DNA of 64,000 bases from Bradyrhizobium_A sp052115025 (GTDB lineage Bacteria > Pseudomonadota > Alphaproteobacteria > Rhizobiales > Xanthobacteraceae): the NCBI RefSeq assembly GCF_052115025.1, contig NZ_JBFRFW010000012.1:62001-126000 (forward strand). Direction: 5' to 3'. Positions 1-8,080 of this stretch are shown here, piece after piece; the first letter of the stretch is position 1; every line of letters starts with the position of its first letter. Position numbers and translations under genes: made by a program. The notes under the pieces were generated by a model. It ran no database searches. It was not told the DNA's origin and worked only from the letters and a program-made list of their open reading frames with translations.

Positions 1-245
1 CCGCCCTCTGGACGCCGCCTGATGCCGGCCGAGCCAGGATCGGTCGCCGCGCTACCTTGTAGGGCCGGGGGATCAGAAAATGCAGACGCTCCCCGAGGAG
101 CGACTGAACTTGCGGAAGCACCGTCGTAACCGTCGCGAGAACCACCAGCGAAGGCAACCGCCATCGCCTGCTCGCGCGGGACGCCGTTGGCCATCAGGAT
201 GTCGAACATCGCCCCCGGCGTCACTGCGTTCTGTCGATCAGGCAT
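1..245 (-). CDS. Partial hypothetical protein, prophage-associated, runs off left edge
   Basis: An open frame begins with ATG at 245 and stays open for 81 codons to the window edge, so the 3' end is missing. A GGGAGA ribosome site lies about 7 bases upstream. The protein starts MPDRQNAVTPGAMFDILMAN and turns Ser/Ala/Gly-rich after about residue 35. I do not recognise a family. It lies downstream of the terminase genes on the same strand, so it may be a late phage gene, but portal or capsid identity cannot be shown from this fragment. Confidence 0.5.
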   Translation of the reverse strand, partial: MPDRQNAVTPGAMFDILMANGVPREQAMAVAFAGGSRDGYDGASASSVAPRGASAFSDPPALQGSAATDPGSAGIRRRPEG

Positions 246-453
246 AGATGGTCTCCCTGGCATGCGCCGACCGCCCGGCGCGTACACAACGCGTCAGGGG
301 CGGTCGGCCTCGTCAATGATGGAAAAGGAAATTCGCGCCGTCATCACAATGGCGAGCGCTTCAGCAAACCATGGCCACCCGAACGCGGCGGGTGGTATCT
401 CAGAGCACGCTACGGATCGGATATGCCTCGGATCGTCTTGTCATCGAGGACAA

Positions 454-783
454 CTAGAGTTCTTGGCGATGGTCCAGCCAGATCCGGACGGCCCGGTAGG
501 TCAGGACACAGACCAACGCGACACTCATCGGGGTACCGATGTAGTCGCCCCGCTCCACAGCGATGCCGATCATCGGAAAAGACCCGATCGCAAAAAGACA
601 CTGGGACAAAAAGTACAGTCGGCGCGTCGTAGCGGAAATCCCATATCCCCAGAGATTGGCGTCCAGTGTCCTTCTGTCCGTCCACTTCCAGTCAATCGGC
701 AGGAGATTGCGGATGCTCTTCGCGGCAGCGATGTAGCAGCCAATCGCACCCGAAAAAAAGACCAGAGATATCGCTACGAACAT
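454..783 (-). CDS. Small membrane protein of unknown function
   Basis: A 109-residue protein starting MFVAISLVFFSGAIGCYIAA. The first hydrophobic helix is at roughly residues 1-18. Two or three more hydrophobic stretches follow (around LYFLSQCLFAIGSF and MSVALVCVLTYRAV), giving three to four membrane spans. The frame continues upstream, and an ATG at 855 would add 24 residues, so the start is uncertain. Base composition is lower in GC than the flanking genes. It sits between the terminase large subunit and the left-edge gene on the same strand, so it may be a prophage cargo (moron) gene. No function is assigned. Confidence 0.5.
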   Translation of the reverse strand: MFVAISLVFFSGAIGCYIAAAKSIRNLLPIDWKWTDRRTLDANLWGYGISATTRRLYFLSQCLFAIGSFPMIGIAVERGDYIGTPMSVALVCVLTYRAVRIWLDHRQEL

Positions 784-892
784 ATTTTTCAAGCTACACC
801 CCACCAGCCGTGCGAACGATGGGATCGCACCAACATCGCGCCGCGAACATTTCATGTTCGAGCCCGAAATGTCCAGCAAACTTTCCCGCCCC

Positions 893-2413
893 TTACGCCG
901 ACTCCCACGACCCGCTGCCGCCCTTGCGGCTCTGATACCGTCCGCGCGGCGCAACCGTGGAGGCTTCGACGAAGCCCTGCGCGAAGGTGCGGAAGGCGTC
1001 GGCGCCGTGGGAGGCCCAGTTGTGCAGGGGCTTGTCGCGGAACACCGCGCGCTCCTCGTCCCATTCCTTGCGATAGTTCCGCAGGGCTTTCAGGCCGCGG
1101 TCGCAGCGCACGGGGTCGATGACTGATTTCGCCAGCAGGCGGCGCACGGCGTTGATGCCGTCGTTGATGTTGTGCACCCGCGGCACCGCAATGGGCGTAA
1201 CGCCAAGGCCGACCAGCGTATCAAACCGGCTGCGGCCATTGGAGAGCTCGTTGTTGGTGACGTCGTGCGGGAAGTAATGGTCGCCGAAGGTAATGCCGTG
1301 CTGCTCGCGCCACTTGTGCAACTCGCCGACATAGTGATCGAGACCATAGCCGCTCGCCTCATAGTAGCCGACCCAGCGCACCTCCAGCCCCACCACCTGG
1401 TTGAACCAGATGGTGTTGGCGTCGTTGAAGCCGAGGTCCCAGGCGGTGTTGACGGGATAGGCCGGGTCGATCGGCACGCGCGTCAGCCGGCCGTCGAGCT
1501 CGAGCCGCGAGAGCTGCTCGGAATAATAGGCGCCTTCGATCGCGGCCTCGAACGCTTCATCCGGCGTCGAGGGAAACTCGCGCTTCATGTCGCCCTGCTG
1601 CTGCTCGGCCTTCTTGACGTACCAGGCCTTCTGGTCCGGCGTCAGCGTGACGCCTGCCGCCTGCAGGCCCTCGAAATAGTTGGCATAGGCCGGGGTGATC
1701 TCGACACTCGCCGCCGGCAGTGTGTAGGCGGCGTCCTCCCACCACGGCGAGAAGTGAAACCTGAAGTCCATGGCGGTCAGCGGGGCGCCGATGTTCTTGC
1801 GCGTCCGTGCCGCCTGGCAGAGCTCGAAGAAATGGCCGTCCTGCCCCTCCGCCGTGCTCTCGATGAACACCAGCTGGTTCTTGTCCACGGTGTTGAGCGC
1901 GCCGGAGCGCACCTCGCGCGCCTTGTCCGGATATTTGGCGCAGATCTTGCCGTATTCGGAGACGTGCAGGTACTGCAGCGTGCCGGAGCGCAGCGAGGTC
2001 GAGACGCGGATGCCGGAGTTGTTGCCGAGCAGCAACTCACTGGCGTTGTCGTTCACGATGGGGACCACCGTCTTGATGCCGTCGGGCAGGTTGTCATAGG
2101 GAAAACGCACCTTGTCGCGGAAGATCACCTGCGCGTCCGACAGCGTGTGGGCGATGGTGCCGGCGCGGACATCGGAGTTGAAGACGCAGGCGTCGAGCAT
2201 GAACAGCTGGATGAAGGTGGTGAAGCCGCGCTGGCGCGCTTTGAGGATCACATTCTGGTTGTGCATACCGTCGAACAGCGCTTCCTGCGCCGCGTTCATC
2301 CGGAAGTTGATCCGCCGCCCTTCCTTGTCGGTGATGACGTAGAGGTTGTTGAGACGCCAGCGCCGGTCGGAGAACTGGTCGAGTGCCCTAAGGAAGACCG
2401 CGCGTTCGGCCAT
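893..2413 (-). CDS. Phage terminase large subunit (DNA-packaging ATPase/nuclease)
   Basis: A 506-residue protein built like TerL, the motor that cuts concatemeric phage DNA and pumps it into the prohead. The N-terminal ATPase half shows a Walker A-like KARQRGFTT near residue 60 and a Walker B-like LVFIESTAEG near residue 180. The C-terminal half has RNase H-type nuclease features, including DLGFNDANTIWF and the acidic FPHD segment. The end is Ser/Gly-rich. Its start overlaps the end of the small-subunit gene by 26 bases, the usual terS-terL coupling. The gene is full length, but no head or tail genes are visible in the window. An intact prophage would have to continue to the left. Confidence 0.88.
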   Translation of the reverse strand: MAERAVFLRALDQFSDRRWRLNNLYVITDKEGRRINFRMNAAQEALFDGMHNQNVILKARQRGFTTFIQLFMLDACVFNSDVRAGTIAHTLSDAQVIFRDKVRFPYDNLPDGIKTVVPIVNDNASELLLGNNSGIRVSTSLRSGTLQYLHVSEYGKICAKYPDKAREVRSGALNTVDKNQLVFIESTAEGQDGHFFELCQAARTRKNIGAPLTAMDFRFHFSPWWEDAAYTLPAASVEITPAYANYFEGLQAAGVTLTPDQKAWYVKKAEQQQGDMKREFPSTPDEAFEAAIEGAYYSEQLSRLELDGRLTRVPIDPAYPVNTAWDLGFNDANTIWFNQVVGLEVRWVGYYEASGYGLDHYVGELHKWREQHGITFGDHYFPHDVTNNELSNGRSRFDTLVGLGVTPIAVPRVHNINDGINAVRRLLAKSVIDPVRCDRGLKALRNYRKEWDEERAVFRDKPLHNWASHGADAFRTFAQGFVEASTVAPRGRYQSRKGGSGSWESA

Positions 2414-2852
2414 CGATCGTCTTCATCAGCGCCGCGAGGTCGTCTCCGGCCTCGTGGGTCGCCTTGAGGTCGAGGCGGTCGCCATAGACCTTGGGCAGCG
2501 CCTTCGACAGCAGCCAGCGCCGCGTCTCGACGCGCAGCCGCGCGCGCGACACGTGCTCATGGTCGACCATCGGCTCGCCCTCACCATTGGCGCGGCGGCG
2601 CGCGATCCAGTCGTTGCGGCTGTCGTCGGCGATCTCCAGGATCTCGTCGGCCATGGCGTGGTAGCCGATCTCGCGCGCGCTGCGATAGCGCGCCGCAAAG
2701 CCGCTGCGGTCGTTCTGCACCCAGCCCCGCACCGTGCTCTCGTCCGGCATGCCGGCATCGCGGCAGACGTCGCGCAGCGTGCGGCCGGAGCAGAGCTCGG
2801 CGCAGATGCGTCTGGCGATGTCGGCGGTATAGAGCGTGGGGCGGCCAGTCAT
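2388..2852 (-). CDS. Terminase small subunit-like DNA-binding protein
   Basis: A 154-residue protein starting MTGRPTLYTADIARRICAEL. The segment ICAELCSGRTLRDVCRDAGM followed by DESTVRGWV has the shape of a helix-turn-helix, as in small terminase subunits that recognise the packaging site. The frame is open back to 3050, but that extension crosses an apparent terminator hairpin at 2952-2983, so I chose the internal ATG at 2852. The gene overlaps the start of the large-subunit gene by 26 bases. The family call rests on the helix-turn-helix and on the position directly before TerL. Confidence 0.72.
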   Translation of the reverse strand: MTGRPTLYTADIARRICAELCSGRTLRDVCRDAGMPDESTVRGWVQNDRSGFAARYRSAREIGYHAMADEILEIADDSRNDWIARRRANGEGEPMVDHEHVSRARLRVETRRWLLSKALPKVYGDRLDLKATHEAGDDLAALMKTIDGRTRGLP

Positions 2853-2951
2853 GTCCTGCATCAAGCGAATGTCGGAAATGGCAAGGGCGAATGGCGCGGT
2901 GATCGTTCGGCGAGCACCGGTCGCCTCCGCACGTCGCCGGCAAGCGGCAAC

Positions 2952-2983
2952 AAAAAAACCGCTGCGGTCATCCGGAGCGGTTT
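2952..2983 (-). terminator. Rho-independent terminator downstream of the Flp pilin gene
   Basis: Arms AAACCGCT (2956-2963) and AGCGGTTT (2976-2983) are perfectly complementary. On the minus strand they are followed by a U tract, read from the A run at 2952-2958. It would end transcripts from the pilin gene and separates them from the terminase genes. Confidence 0.6.
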
Positions 2984-3163
2984 GCAGAGCATCAGGGAAT
3001 GTTGTGATCGGCGCGGCGTCGCGGTGCCAAACTTCTTGCGACGATGCCAACCATCAGCGATTTGCCGTTACGGGTCAAGTTGCGCATCCCGCGCTGTGGC
3101 TAACCACGGACCGGCGCTGAGAAGGCCGCCTCTGTCGCGCCGTCGGCCACGGAAGATGCGAGT

Positions 3164-3334
3164 TCAGCTACCACCGAGGTTCGACTTGATCGATGTGAAC
3201 TTGCCGCTGATGTTCGTGCCGAGCGTGGTGATGGCGACGATGATGGCGAGCGAAATGCCCGCGGCGATCAGGCCATACTCGACCGCCGTCGCGCCGCGCT
3301 CGTCCGCCACAAACCGGGTGACAATCTGCTTCAT
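3164..3334 (-). CDS. Flp/Fap-type IVb pilin, 56 residues
   Basis: A major-pilin-like protein of the Flp (tight adherence) family. The short charged leader MKQIVTRFVADERG is followed by ATAVEYGLIAAGISLAIIVA, which carries the hallmark Gly|Ala...Glu-Tyr processing site and a single hydrophobic helix. The tail is about 20 polar residues. The length fits Flp pilins. The start was chosen because the family begins shortly before the GATAVEY motif. The longer upstream frame has no pilin-like sequence. No tad/cpa assembly genes or prepilin peptidase are nearby, so it is an orphan whose assembly system must lie elsewhere. Confidence 0.88.
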   Translation of the reverse strand: MKQIVTRFVADERGATAVEYGLIAAGISLAIIVAITTLGTNISGKFTSIKSNLGGS

Positions 3335-3427
3335 GGGTGGAGTCCGTACACCGCAGGTGTGAAGATGGTGTAAAGCGCCGGCGTTCAATCCTGTGTGACG
3401 GGAACCGGCAAAAAATGCCGGGCGGAA

Positions 3428-3467
3428 ACACCTTGGAGTCTGACTGAACACCTTGGAGTCTGACTGA
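3428..3467. repeat. Perfect 20-bp tandem duplication
   Basis: The 20-mer ACACCTTGGAGTCTGACTGA occurs at 3428-3447 and again immediately at 3448-3467. It lies upstream of the Flp pilin gene. It looks like a recent slippage duplication rather than a functional array. Confidence 0.9.
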
Positions 3468-3585
3468 AAAAGCCTCTGACCCTGGTGTTTGTCGTCGCCG
3501 GGCAGCGCGATCCGGATTCAACGGATCGCTCGGACCAAGGTCTCCTGGCGCCCCCGATAAGGAAGGCACTGCGCTCCTAAGCGAG

Positions 3586-3608
3586 GTGGCCGGGACAAGT
3601 CCGGCCAC
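3586..3608. repeat. Short inverted repeat, probably a dispersed intergenic element
   Basis: Arms GTGGCCGG and CCGGCCAC flank a 7-base loop. The sequence GGGACAAGTCCGGCCACGAC at 3592-3611 reappears in degenerate form near 9328-9347 (GGGACGAGGCCGGCCACGAC). This suggests a dispersed intergenic repeat. Similar GGCCGGG...CCCGGCC elements are, from memory, common between genes in Bradyrhizobium. The 333-base stretch from 3335 to 3667 holds only this element and the 20-bp duplication. Confidence 0.55.
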
Positions 3609-3667
3609 GACAGAGAACGACGGAAACGCTTTGATTGCTCAGCAGCCTGACATTTTCGGGCAGACAC

Positions 3668-4192
3668 TTAGGCAAGCGTGAGCAGCTGCCGGCCGGGCCG
3701 CGATCCCGCCGCGCCGCTCGGACGGAAACCGAGCTTCTCCAGCAGGCGCCAGGACGCGATGTTCTCGCGCCGGCACTCCGCGACGATGCGGCGCTCAGGC
3801 CAGTGCGCCGTCAGCCAGTCGAGCACGGCGCACACAGCTTCGGCGGCGATGCCGCGGCCATGCATCGTGCGCGCGATCCAATAGCCGATCTCGATGTCGG
3901 TGGCCTCGCGCAGATGCACGCCGACAATGCCGACAAGGCCGTCGGCGACGTCCGGCGCGCGGCCGAAGATGCCCATGAAGCGGTCACGGCCACTGCTGTT
4001 GGCCGCGATCAGCGCCTCAGCGTCGGCGAGCGTGAACGGGCTCGCGAGGAAATGAATCATCGCCGTGATCGCGGGATCGTCAGTCACCCGCTGCAATGCC
4101 GGCGCATCGTCCGCCGACAGCGCCGCGAGCCGCAGGCGGCGGGTCTCGATCACCGCGGGGACCGACAGGTCTTTGGAGGAAGCATGAGACAT
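3668..4192 (-). CDS. GNAT-family N-acetyltransferase (RimJ/RimL-like)
   Basis: A 174-residue protein. The opening IETRRLRLAALSADDAPAL is typical of RimJ/RimL-type acetyltransferases. The acetyl-CoA-binding region is seen as IGYWIARTMHGRGIAAEAVC, matching the R/Q-x-x-G-x-G/A signature. The terminal NIASWRLLEKLGF motif is also present. The length matches the single-domain family. The start at MSHASSKDLS was chosen because the family fold begins about 15 residues later. The frame extends upstream without conserved sequence. The substrate cannot be told from sequence. Confidence 0.85.
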   Translation of the reverse strand: MSHASSKDLSVPAVIETRRLRLAALSADDAPALQRVTDDPAITAMIHFLASPFTLADAEALIAANSSGRDRFMGIFGRAPDVADGLVGIVGVHLREATDIEIGYWIARTMHGRGIAAEAVCAVLDWLTAHWPERRIVAECRRENIASWRLLEKLGFRPSGAAGSRPGRQLLTLA

Positions 4193-4395
4193 GCCCGTTT
4201 CTAGCGCAGGCCGACGGCGCGATCCATGCGTCAGCGCGCCGCCGCCGGCTCGACGTTTCCCCATGCCAGGACGTCGCCATAGCCCATCACCACGAACGTC
4301 GCCCAGAACCGCGGATGCTGGTGGGCGCGATCGGACGTGATCGCAGAGCTTGTCGCAGCGACGCAACCAGGCTGGCCGCGTCGATGAAGCGAGCA

Positions 4396-5037
4396 CTATA
4401 GTCCCGGTGACCTCGCCGCCCAGGCCTTGGTGCCCTGGCAGCGTTCCATCGCGCGGGCGTAGGCGGGGCGAGCCGTCGTACGGGCGAGATAGTCCCGCTC
4501 GACAGGCCCGGGGACGTAGTTGCCGGTTCGCAGGCCGAGCAGGAGGGCGTAGCTCACCGAGATATCGGCCGCCGTGAACCGGTCGCCGGCGAGATAGGGG
4601 CTCTCCGCGAGGCGGCGGATCACCACCCCCAGCCGGCTCTCGAAGGTCTCGCGTGCCCAGAAGGTCACCCGGGCGTCCCGCTCGGCTTCGGGCGCCAGTT
4701 CGCGACCGACAAAGACGGCGTTCATCGGCCCGGCGAGCCCGGCCTCGCCGAGGTGAAGAAATTGCAGATAGGCGGCGAAGGCGGGATCATGCGGAGCGAC
4801 GGCCAGCGAACCCGAGCCGTGGCGGGCGAGCAGGTATTCAAGAATCGCGATCGACTCGACCATGATCGTCTCGCCGTCCTGCAGCACGGGAATGAAGCCG
4901 GCGGGGTTGATCGCGAGGAAATCGCGATCATTCTCGACTGCGAGCAGATCGACCGGGCGCAGCCGATAAGCCAATCCCAGCTCCTCGAGCAGCCAGACAA
5001 CACGGAAACCACGACCTTCGCCATAGACGGTGAGCAT
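4396..5037 (-). CDS. Glutathione S-transferase family protein
   Basis: A 213-residue protein with the two-domain GST layout. A thioredoxin-like N-terminal domain (about residues 1-78) contains NPAGFIPVL with the cis-proline and the ES pair that binds the glutathione gamma-glutamyl group. The all-helical C-terminal domain has LAGDRFTAADISVSYAL, the conserved N-capping/hydrophobic-staple region. The N-terminal catalytic Ser/Tyr is not obvious (LTVYGEGRGFRVVW). The gene is divergent from the MFS exporter across 293 bp and may share its control region. The substrate is unknown. Confidence 0.85.
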   Translation of the reverse strand: MLTVYGEGRGFRVVWLLEELGLAYRLRPVDLLAVENDRDFLAINPAGFIPVLQDGETIMVESIAILEYLLARHGSGSLAVAPHDPAFAAYLQFLHLGEAGLAGPMNAVFVGRELAPEAERDARVTFWARETFESRLGVVIRRLAESPYLAGDRFTAADISVSYALLLGLRTGNYVPGPVERDYLARTTARPAYARAMERCQGTKAWAARSPGL

Positions 5038-5227
5038 CGTTGTGCATTCCTGGATTGGACGAGATGGCCAGCCTCGCAGAGGTCAGCCCGTCGCGCAACG
5101 CACGATCGCCGGCGCATCATGCGCTCACGGCTTGACGCATATTCGTCATCCTGCGGTGCGGGCGCTTTCCAGGTCATGGGTTCACGCCCCAGCGAAGCGC
5201 ACGGCGTGCGGCAGGCCCGGCCTGTCC

Positions 5228-5256
5228 TTGACAACTGACCGACGGTCAGTCATACG
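5228..5256 (+). promoter_or_regulatory. Promoter with perfect 17-bp palindromic operator (TetR type)
   Basis: A TTGACA -35 box at 5228-5233 is followed directly by the perfect palindrome ACTGACCGACGGTCAGT at 5234-5250. A weak -10-like CATACG begins 17 bases after the -35. An ACTGACCG/CGGTCAGT palindrome is a typical TetR-family site. It lies upstream of the MFS-TetR gene pair, so autorepression by blocking the spacer is the natural reading (inference). Confidence 0.65.
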
Positions 5257-5330
5257 CAGGCGGCGTCGCCGGTCGTGCATGAGCACGGGGCATGCGCCGC
5301 ACTGCCGCGAACCGGAGCCTTCTCGCCGTC

Positions 5331-6584
5331 ATGCCGTCCGAGCCGCCGCCAGCGCCGTCCGAAGCCAGCGCCGTCCATTCCGGACCGCTGCTGCGCCACC
5401 CGCCCTTTCTCGCCTTCTTCGCCACCCGCACGTTGTCGCGCTTCGCCGGACAGATCGCCTCGGTTGCCGTCGGCTGGCAGCTCTACGAGATCACCGGCAG
5501 CGCGTTTGTTCTCGGCATCGCCGGGCTGATCCAGTTCCTGCCGACGGCGCTGCTGGTGTTCGTCGCCGGCGGCGCCGCGGATCGTTACGAGCGCCGCCGT
5601 GTCATGCAGCTCTGCCAGGCGGCCGACGGCGTGACGGCAGCAGTGCTGGCGGCGGCGAGCCTCGGCGGCTTCCTCTCGGCGCCGACGATCTTCGCCGCGC
5701 TCGCGGTGTTCGGCACCGCCGGCGCGTTCGAGAGCCCGGCGGCCGCGGCGCTGCTGCCCGCCACCGCGCCGCAAGGCCAGCTGCAGCAGGCGACCGCGGT
5801 GTGGACTGCGGGCGGCCAGGTCGCCACCATCACCGGTCCCGCGCTCGGCGGCCTCGCCTACGCGCTGTCGCCCGCCGTGCCTTATGTCATGATGACGGCG
5901 TTCTGGCTCGCGGCGGCGGCGCTGACCGGCCTGCTGCGGGTGGCGCCGGTGGCGCGTCCCGACCTCGCGGAACAGCCCACCCCCGGCGCGCTGTTCGAGG
6001 GCGTGCGCTTCGTCCGCAGCAACCCGACCATTCTCGGCACCATCTCGCTCGACCTGTTCGCCGTGCTGCTCGGCGGCGCCGCCGCGCTGCTGCCGATCTA
6101 TGCCCGCGACATCCTGCATACCGGGCCGTGGGGCCTTGGCGTGCTGCGCGCGGCGCCCGCGGTCGGCGCGCTGGCGATGACGCTGGTGCTCGCCCGCGTG
6201 CCGCTCAGGCGCCGTGTCGGCATGCGCATGTTCCAGGCGGTGATCGCGTTCGGCGCGGCAACGGTGGTGTTCGCGCTGTCGCAGTGGCTGTGGCTGTCGC
6301 TCGCCGCCCTCGCCGCCATGGGCGCCGCCGACACGGTCAGCGTGGTGATCCGCTTCTCGCTGGTGCAGCTCGCCACCCCCGACGCCATGCGCGGCCGCGT
6401 CGGCGCGGTCAACTTCCTGTTCATCAACGCCTCGAACCAGCTCGGCGACTTCGAGAGCGGCATGGTCGCGGCGCTTGTTGGCGCCGTGCCCGCCGCGGTG
6501 ATCGGCGGCCTCGGCACTATCGCGGTGGCGCTGCTCTGGATGAAGCTGTTTCCCTCGCTGCGCCATGTGGAGAAGCTGCAATGA
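5331..6584 (+). CDS. MFS transporter, EntS/MFS_3-like exporter
   Basis: A protein of about 417 residues with 10-12 hydrophobic helices and the MFS loop motif GGAADRYERRRVM after helix 2. The organisation resembles EntS-type exporters, with HPPFLAFFATRTLSRFAGQI at the first helix. The last codons overlap the tetR start (ATGA at 6581-6584), so the two are translationally coupled. Export of a small toxic compound under control of the partner regulator is the likely role. An earlier ATG at 5292 would add 13 residues but has a badly spaced ribosome site. The later start has a GGAG somewhat far upstream, so the exact start is open. Confidence 0.85.
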   Translation: MPSEPPPAPSEASAVHSGPLLRHPPFLAFFATRTLSRFAGQIASVAVGWQLYEITGSAFVLGIAGLIQFLPTALLVFVAGGAADRYERRRVMQLCQAADGVTAAVLAAASLGGFLSAPTIFAALAVFGTAGAFESPAAAALLPATAPQGQLQQATAVWTAGGQVATITGPALGGLAYALSPAVPYVMMTAFWLAAAALTGLLRVAPVARPDLAEQPTPGALFEGVRFVRSNPTILGTISLDLFAVLLGGAAALLPIYARDILHTGPWGLGVLRAAPAVGALAMTLVLARVPLRRRVGMRMFQAVIAFGAATVVFALSQWLWLSLAALAAMGAADTVSVVIRFSLVQLATPDAMRGRVGAVNFLFINASNQLGDFESGMVAALVGAVPAAVIGGLGTIAVALLWMKLFPSLRHVEKLQ

Positions 6585-7246
6585 CGGCGCAGGACAGGCC
6601 CCGCCGCACGCCGGTGCGCAAACCCGTCGTCAAATCCGCGGGCAAGCCGGCCGCACCGCGCACCCGCCCGGCGGAAGAGCGCCTCGACCAGTTGATGACG
6701 GCGGCACAGGAGCTGTTTCTCGCCCACGGCGTCGCCGCGACCAGTGTCGAGCACATCACCGCGCGCGCCGGCGTCGCCAAGGGCACGTTCTATCTCTACT
6801 TCGCGTCCAAGGACGAGATGCTGCATGCGCTCGGTGAGCGCTTCGCCCACGACCATCTCGCGGCCATCAGCCGCGTGCTCGGCAAGCTGCGCCCGGATGA
6901 CTGGGAAGGGCGCCTCGCCGCCTGGGCGAAGAGCAGCGTCGCGAGCTATCTCGACACGGTGCGCTTGCACGACATGCTGTTCCACGAGGCGCGCACGCCG
7001 ATACGCCGCGGCCTCGTCGACAACATCGTCATCGATCATCTCGGCGGCCTGCTCGCGGCCGGCGCCGCGGCGAAAGCCTGGAAGGTCGAGGATCCGCGGC
7101 TGACCGCGGTGTTCCTGTTCAGCGGCGTCCACGCCATGGTCGACGACGCCCTGCTCGCCGCCGACCGCAAGGCGGTGCCGCGGCAGGCGCTGCTGGCGAA
7201 GGCGGTCGACGCCTGCTTCCGCGTCGTGGGGCTCGGCGCGACCTAG
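6581..7246 (+). CDS. TetR-family transcriptional regulator
   Basis: A 221-residue protein. A Lys/Arg/Pro-rich tail of about 27 residues precedes a classic TetR DNA-binding domain. This has the helix-turn-helix GVAATSVEHITARAGVAKGT followed by FYLYFASKDEML, and the C-terminal two thirds form a helical ligand domain. The start ATG overlaps the exporter stop codon. The palindrome at 5234-5250 is its probable operator, which implies ligand-induced derepression of its own operon. The frame is open far upstream across the exporter gene, but that part is an out-of-frame shadow. Confidence 0.92.
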   Translation: MTAQDRPRRTPVRKPVVKSAGKPAAPRTRPAEERLDQLMTAAQELFLAHGVAATSVEHITARAGVAKGTFYLYFASKDEMLHALGERFAHDHLAAISRVLGKLRPDDWEGRLAAWAKSSVASYLDTVRLHDMLFHEARTPIRRGLVDNIVIDHLGGLLAAGAAAKAWKVEDPRLTAVFLFSGVHAMVDDALLAADRKAVPRQALLAKAVDACFRVVGLGAT

Positions 7247-7257
7247 GCGCCCGGCGC

Positions 7258-7881
7258 TCAGTTCGCCGCGCGGCGATAGAGCGCGAGGGTGCCGGCAAGC
7301 ATCAGCAGCGCGCCGCCGCAGATGCGATCGAGCCACAGCGCGCCTGCACGCTTGAGCACCTGCACGGCTTTCGCGCCGAGCAGTGCGTAGCCTGCCATCA
7401 CCACACAATCGATGGTCGTGAACACCGCGGCCAGCACGGCGTATTGCGGCGCCTGCGGCAGGTCCGGCGCGATAAACTGCGGCAGGAACGCGGTGAAGAA
7501 CAGGTAGCCCTTCGGGTTGGTGACCGCGACGAGGAAACTCTTGAGAAAGATCGCGCGCGACGTGCCGGTGTCGCCGGCGCCCACTGCCGCAGCAGCGTCG
7601 AACGCGCCCTTCGAGCGCAGCAGCCCGACGCCGAGGAAGGCGAGATAGGCGACGCCGATCCATTTCACGGCCGTGAACAGCGTCTCGGAGGCCGCGAGCA
7701 GCGCGCCGAGCCCGAGCGCTACGGCCCCCGTCAGCACGACGTCCGACAGCATCGCGCCGGCCATGCCGAACGCGGCGCGGCGCACGCCGAACCGCGAGCC
7801 GTTGCTGAGCGCGAGCAGCACGGTCGGCCCCGGCGTGACGATGCCGATGAAGGCGACGAGCGCGAAGGCGAGCAGGGTCAT
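7258..7881 (-). CDS. LysE/RhtB-family amino-acid exporter
   Basis: A 207-residue inner-membrane protein with about six hydrophobic helices. It carries the N-terminal signature FIGIVTPGPTVLLALSNGSR (PGP motif in helix 1) followed by GVRRAAFGMAGA, and the mid-protein KSFLVAVTNPKGYLFFTAFL (NPK motif). Length and motifs are typical of RhtB/LysE carriers that export amino acids or homoserine lactones. The start at MTLLAFALV puts the first helix at the N-terminus, as in the family. It ends only 11 bases from the convergent tetR gene, with no room for a long terminator between them. Confidence 0.9.
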   Translation of the reverse strand: MTLLAFALVAFIGIVTPGPTVLLALSNGSRFGVRRAAFGMAGAMLSDVVLTGAVALGLGALLAASETLFTAVKWIGVAYLAFLGVGLLRSKGAFDAAAAVGAGDTGTSRAIFLKSFLVAVTNPKGYLFFTAFLPQFIAPDLPQAPQYAVLAAVFTTIDCVVMAGYALLGAKAVQVLKRAGALWLDRICGGALLMLAGTLALYRRAAN

Positions 7882-8080
7882 GACGGTCACGGCAGGGCTC
7901 CAGCGAATGCCGGCGCATTGTCGCCATCGCCACGGCGTTTGCACGCGCTATTTTCGGGGGATGGCATGCCGCGCGCGCGGCCGGCCACGTGCTTGACCGC
8001 ATCGCACGCCCTCCCTACCCTTCACGGCGAAGGCCGGCGTGGCGACAGCCGCCGCAACACGGCCGCCGGGAGAGCGCGCG

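Noticed and set aside
1172..2467. 431-codon open frame antisense to the terminase large subunit
   Set aside because: No recognisable motif. The opposite strand encodes a complete TerL.
2853..3050. N-terminal extension of the terminase small subunit
   Set aside because: It crosses an apparent terminator hairpin and lacks protein-like features; the ATG at 2852 is better.
5030..6580. Long open frame continuing upstream from the TetR gene through the whole exporter gene
   Set aside because: It is an out-of-frame shadow. Its translation is Arg/Ala-rich with no domain, and the ATG at 6581 starts an intact TetR domain.
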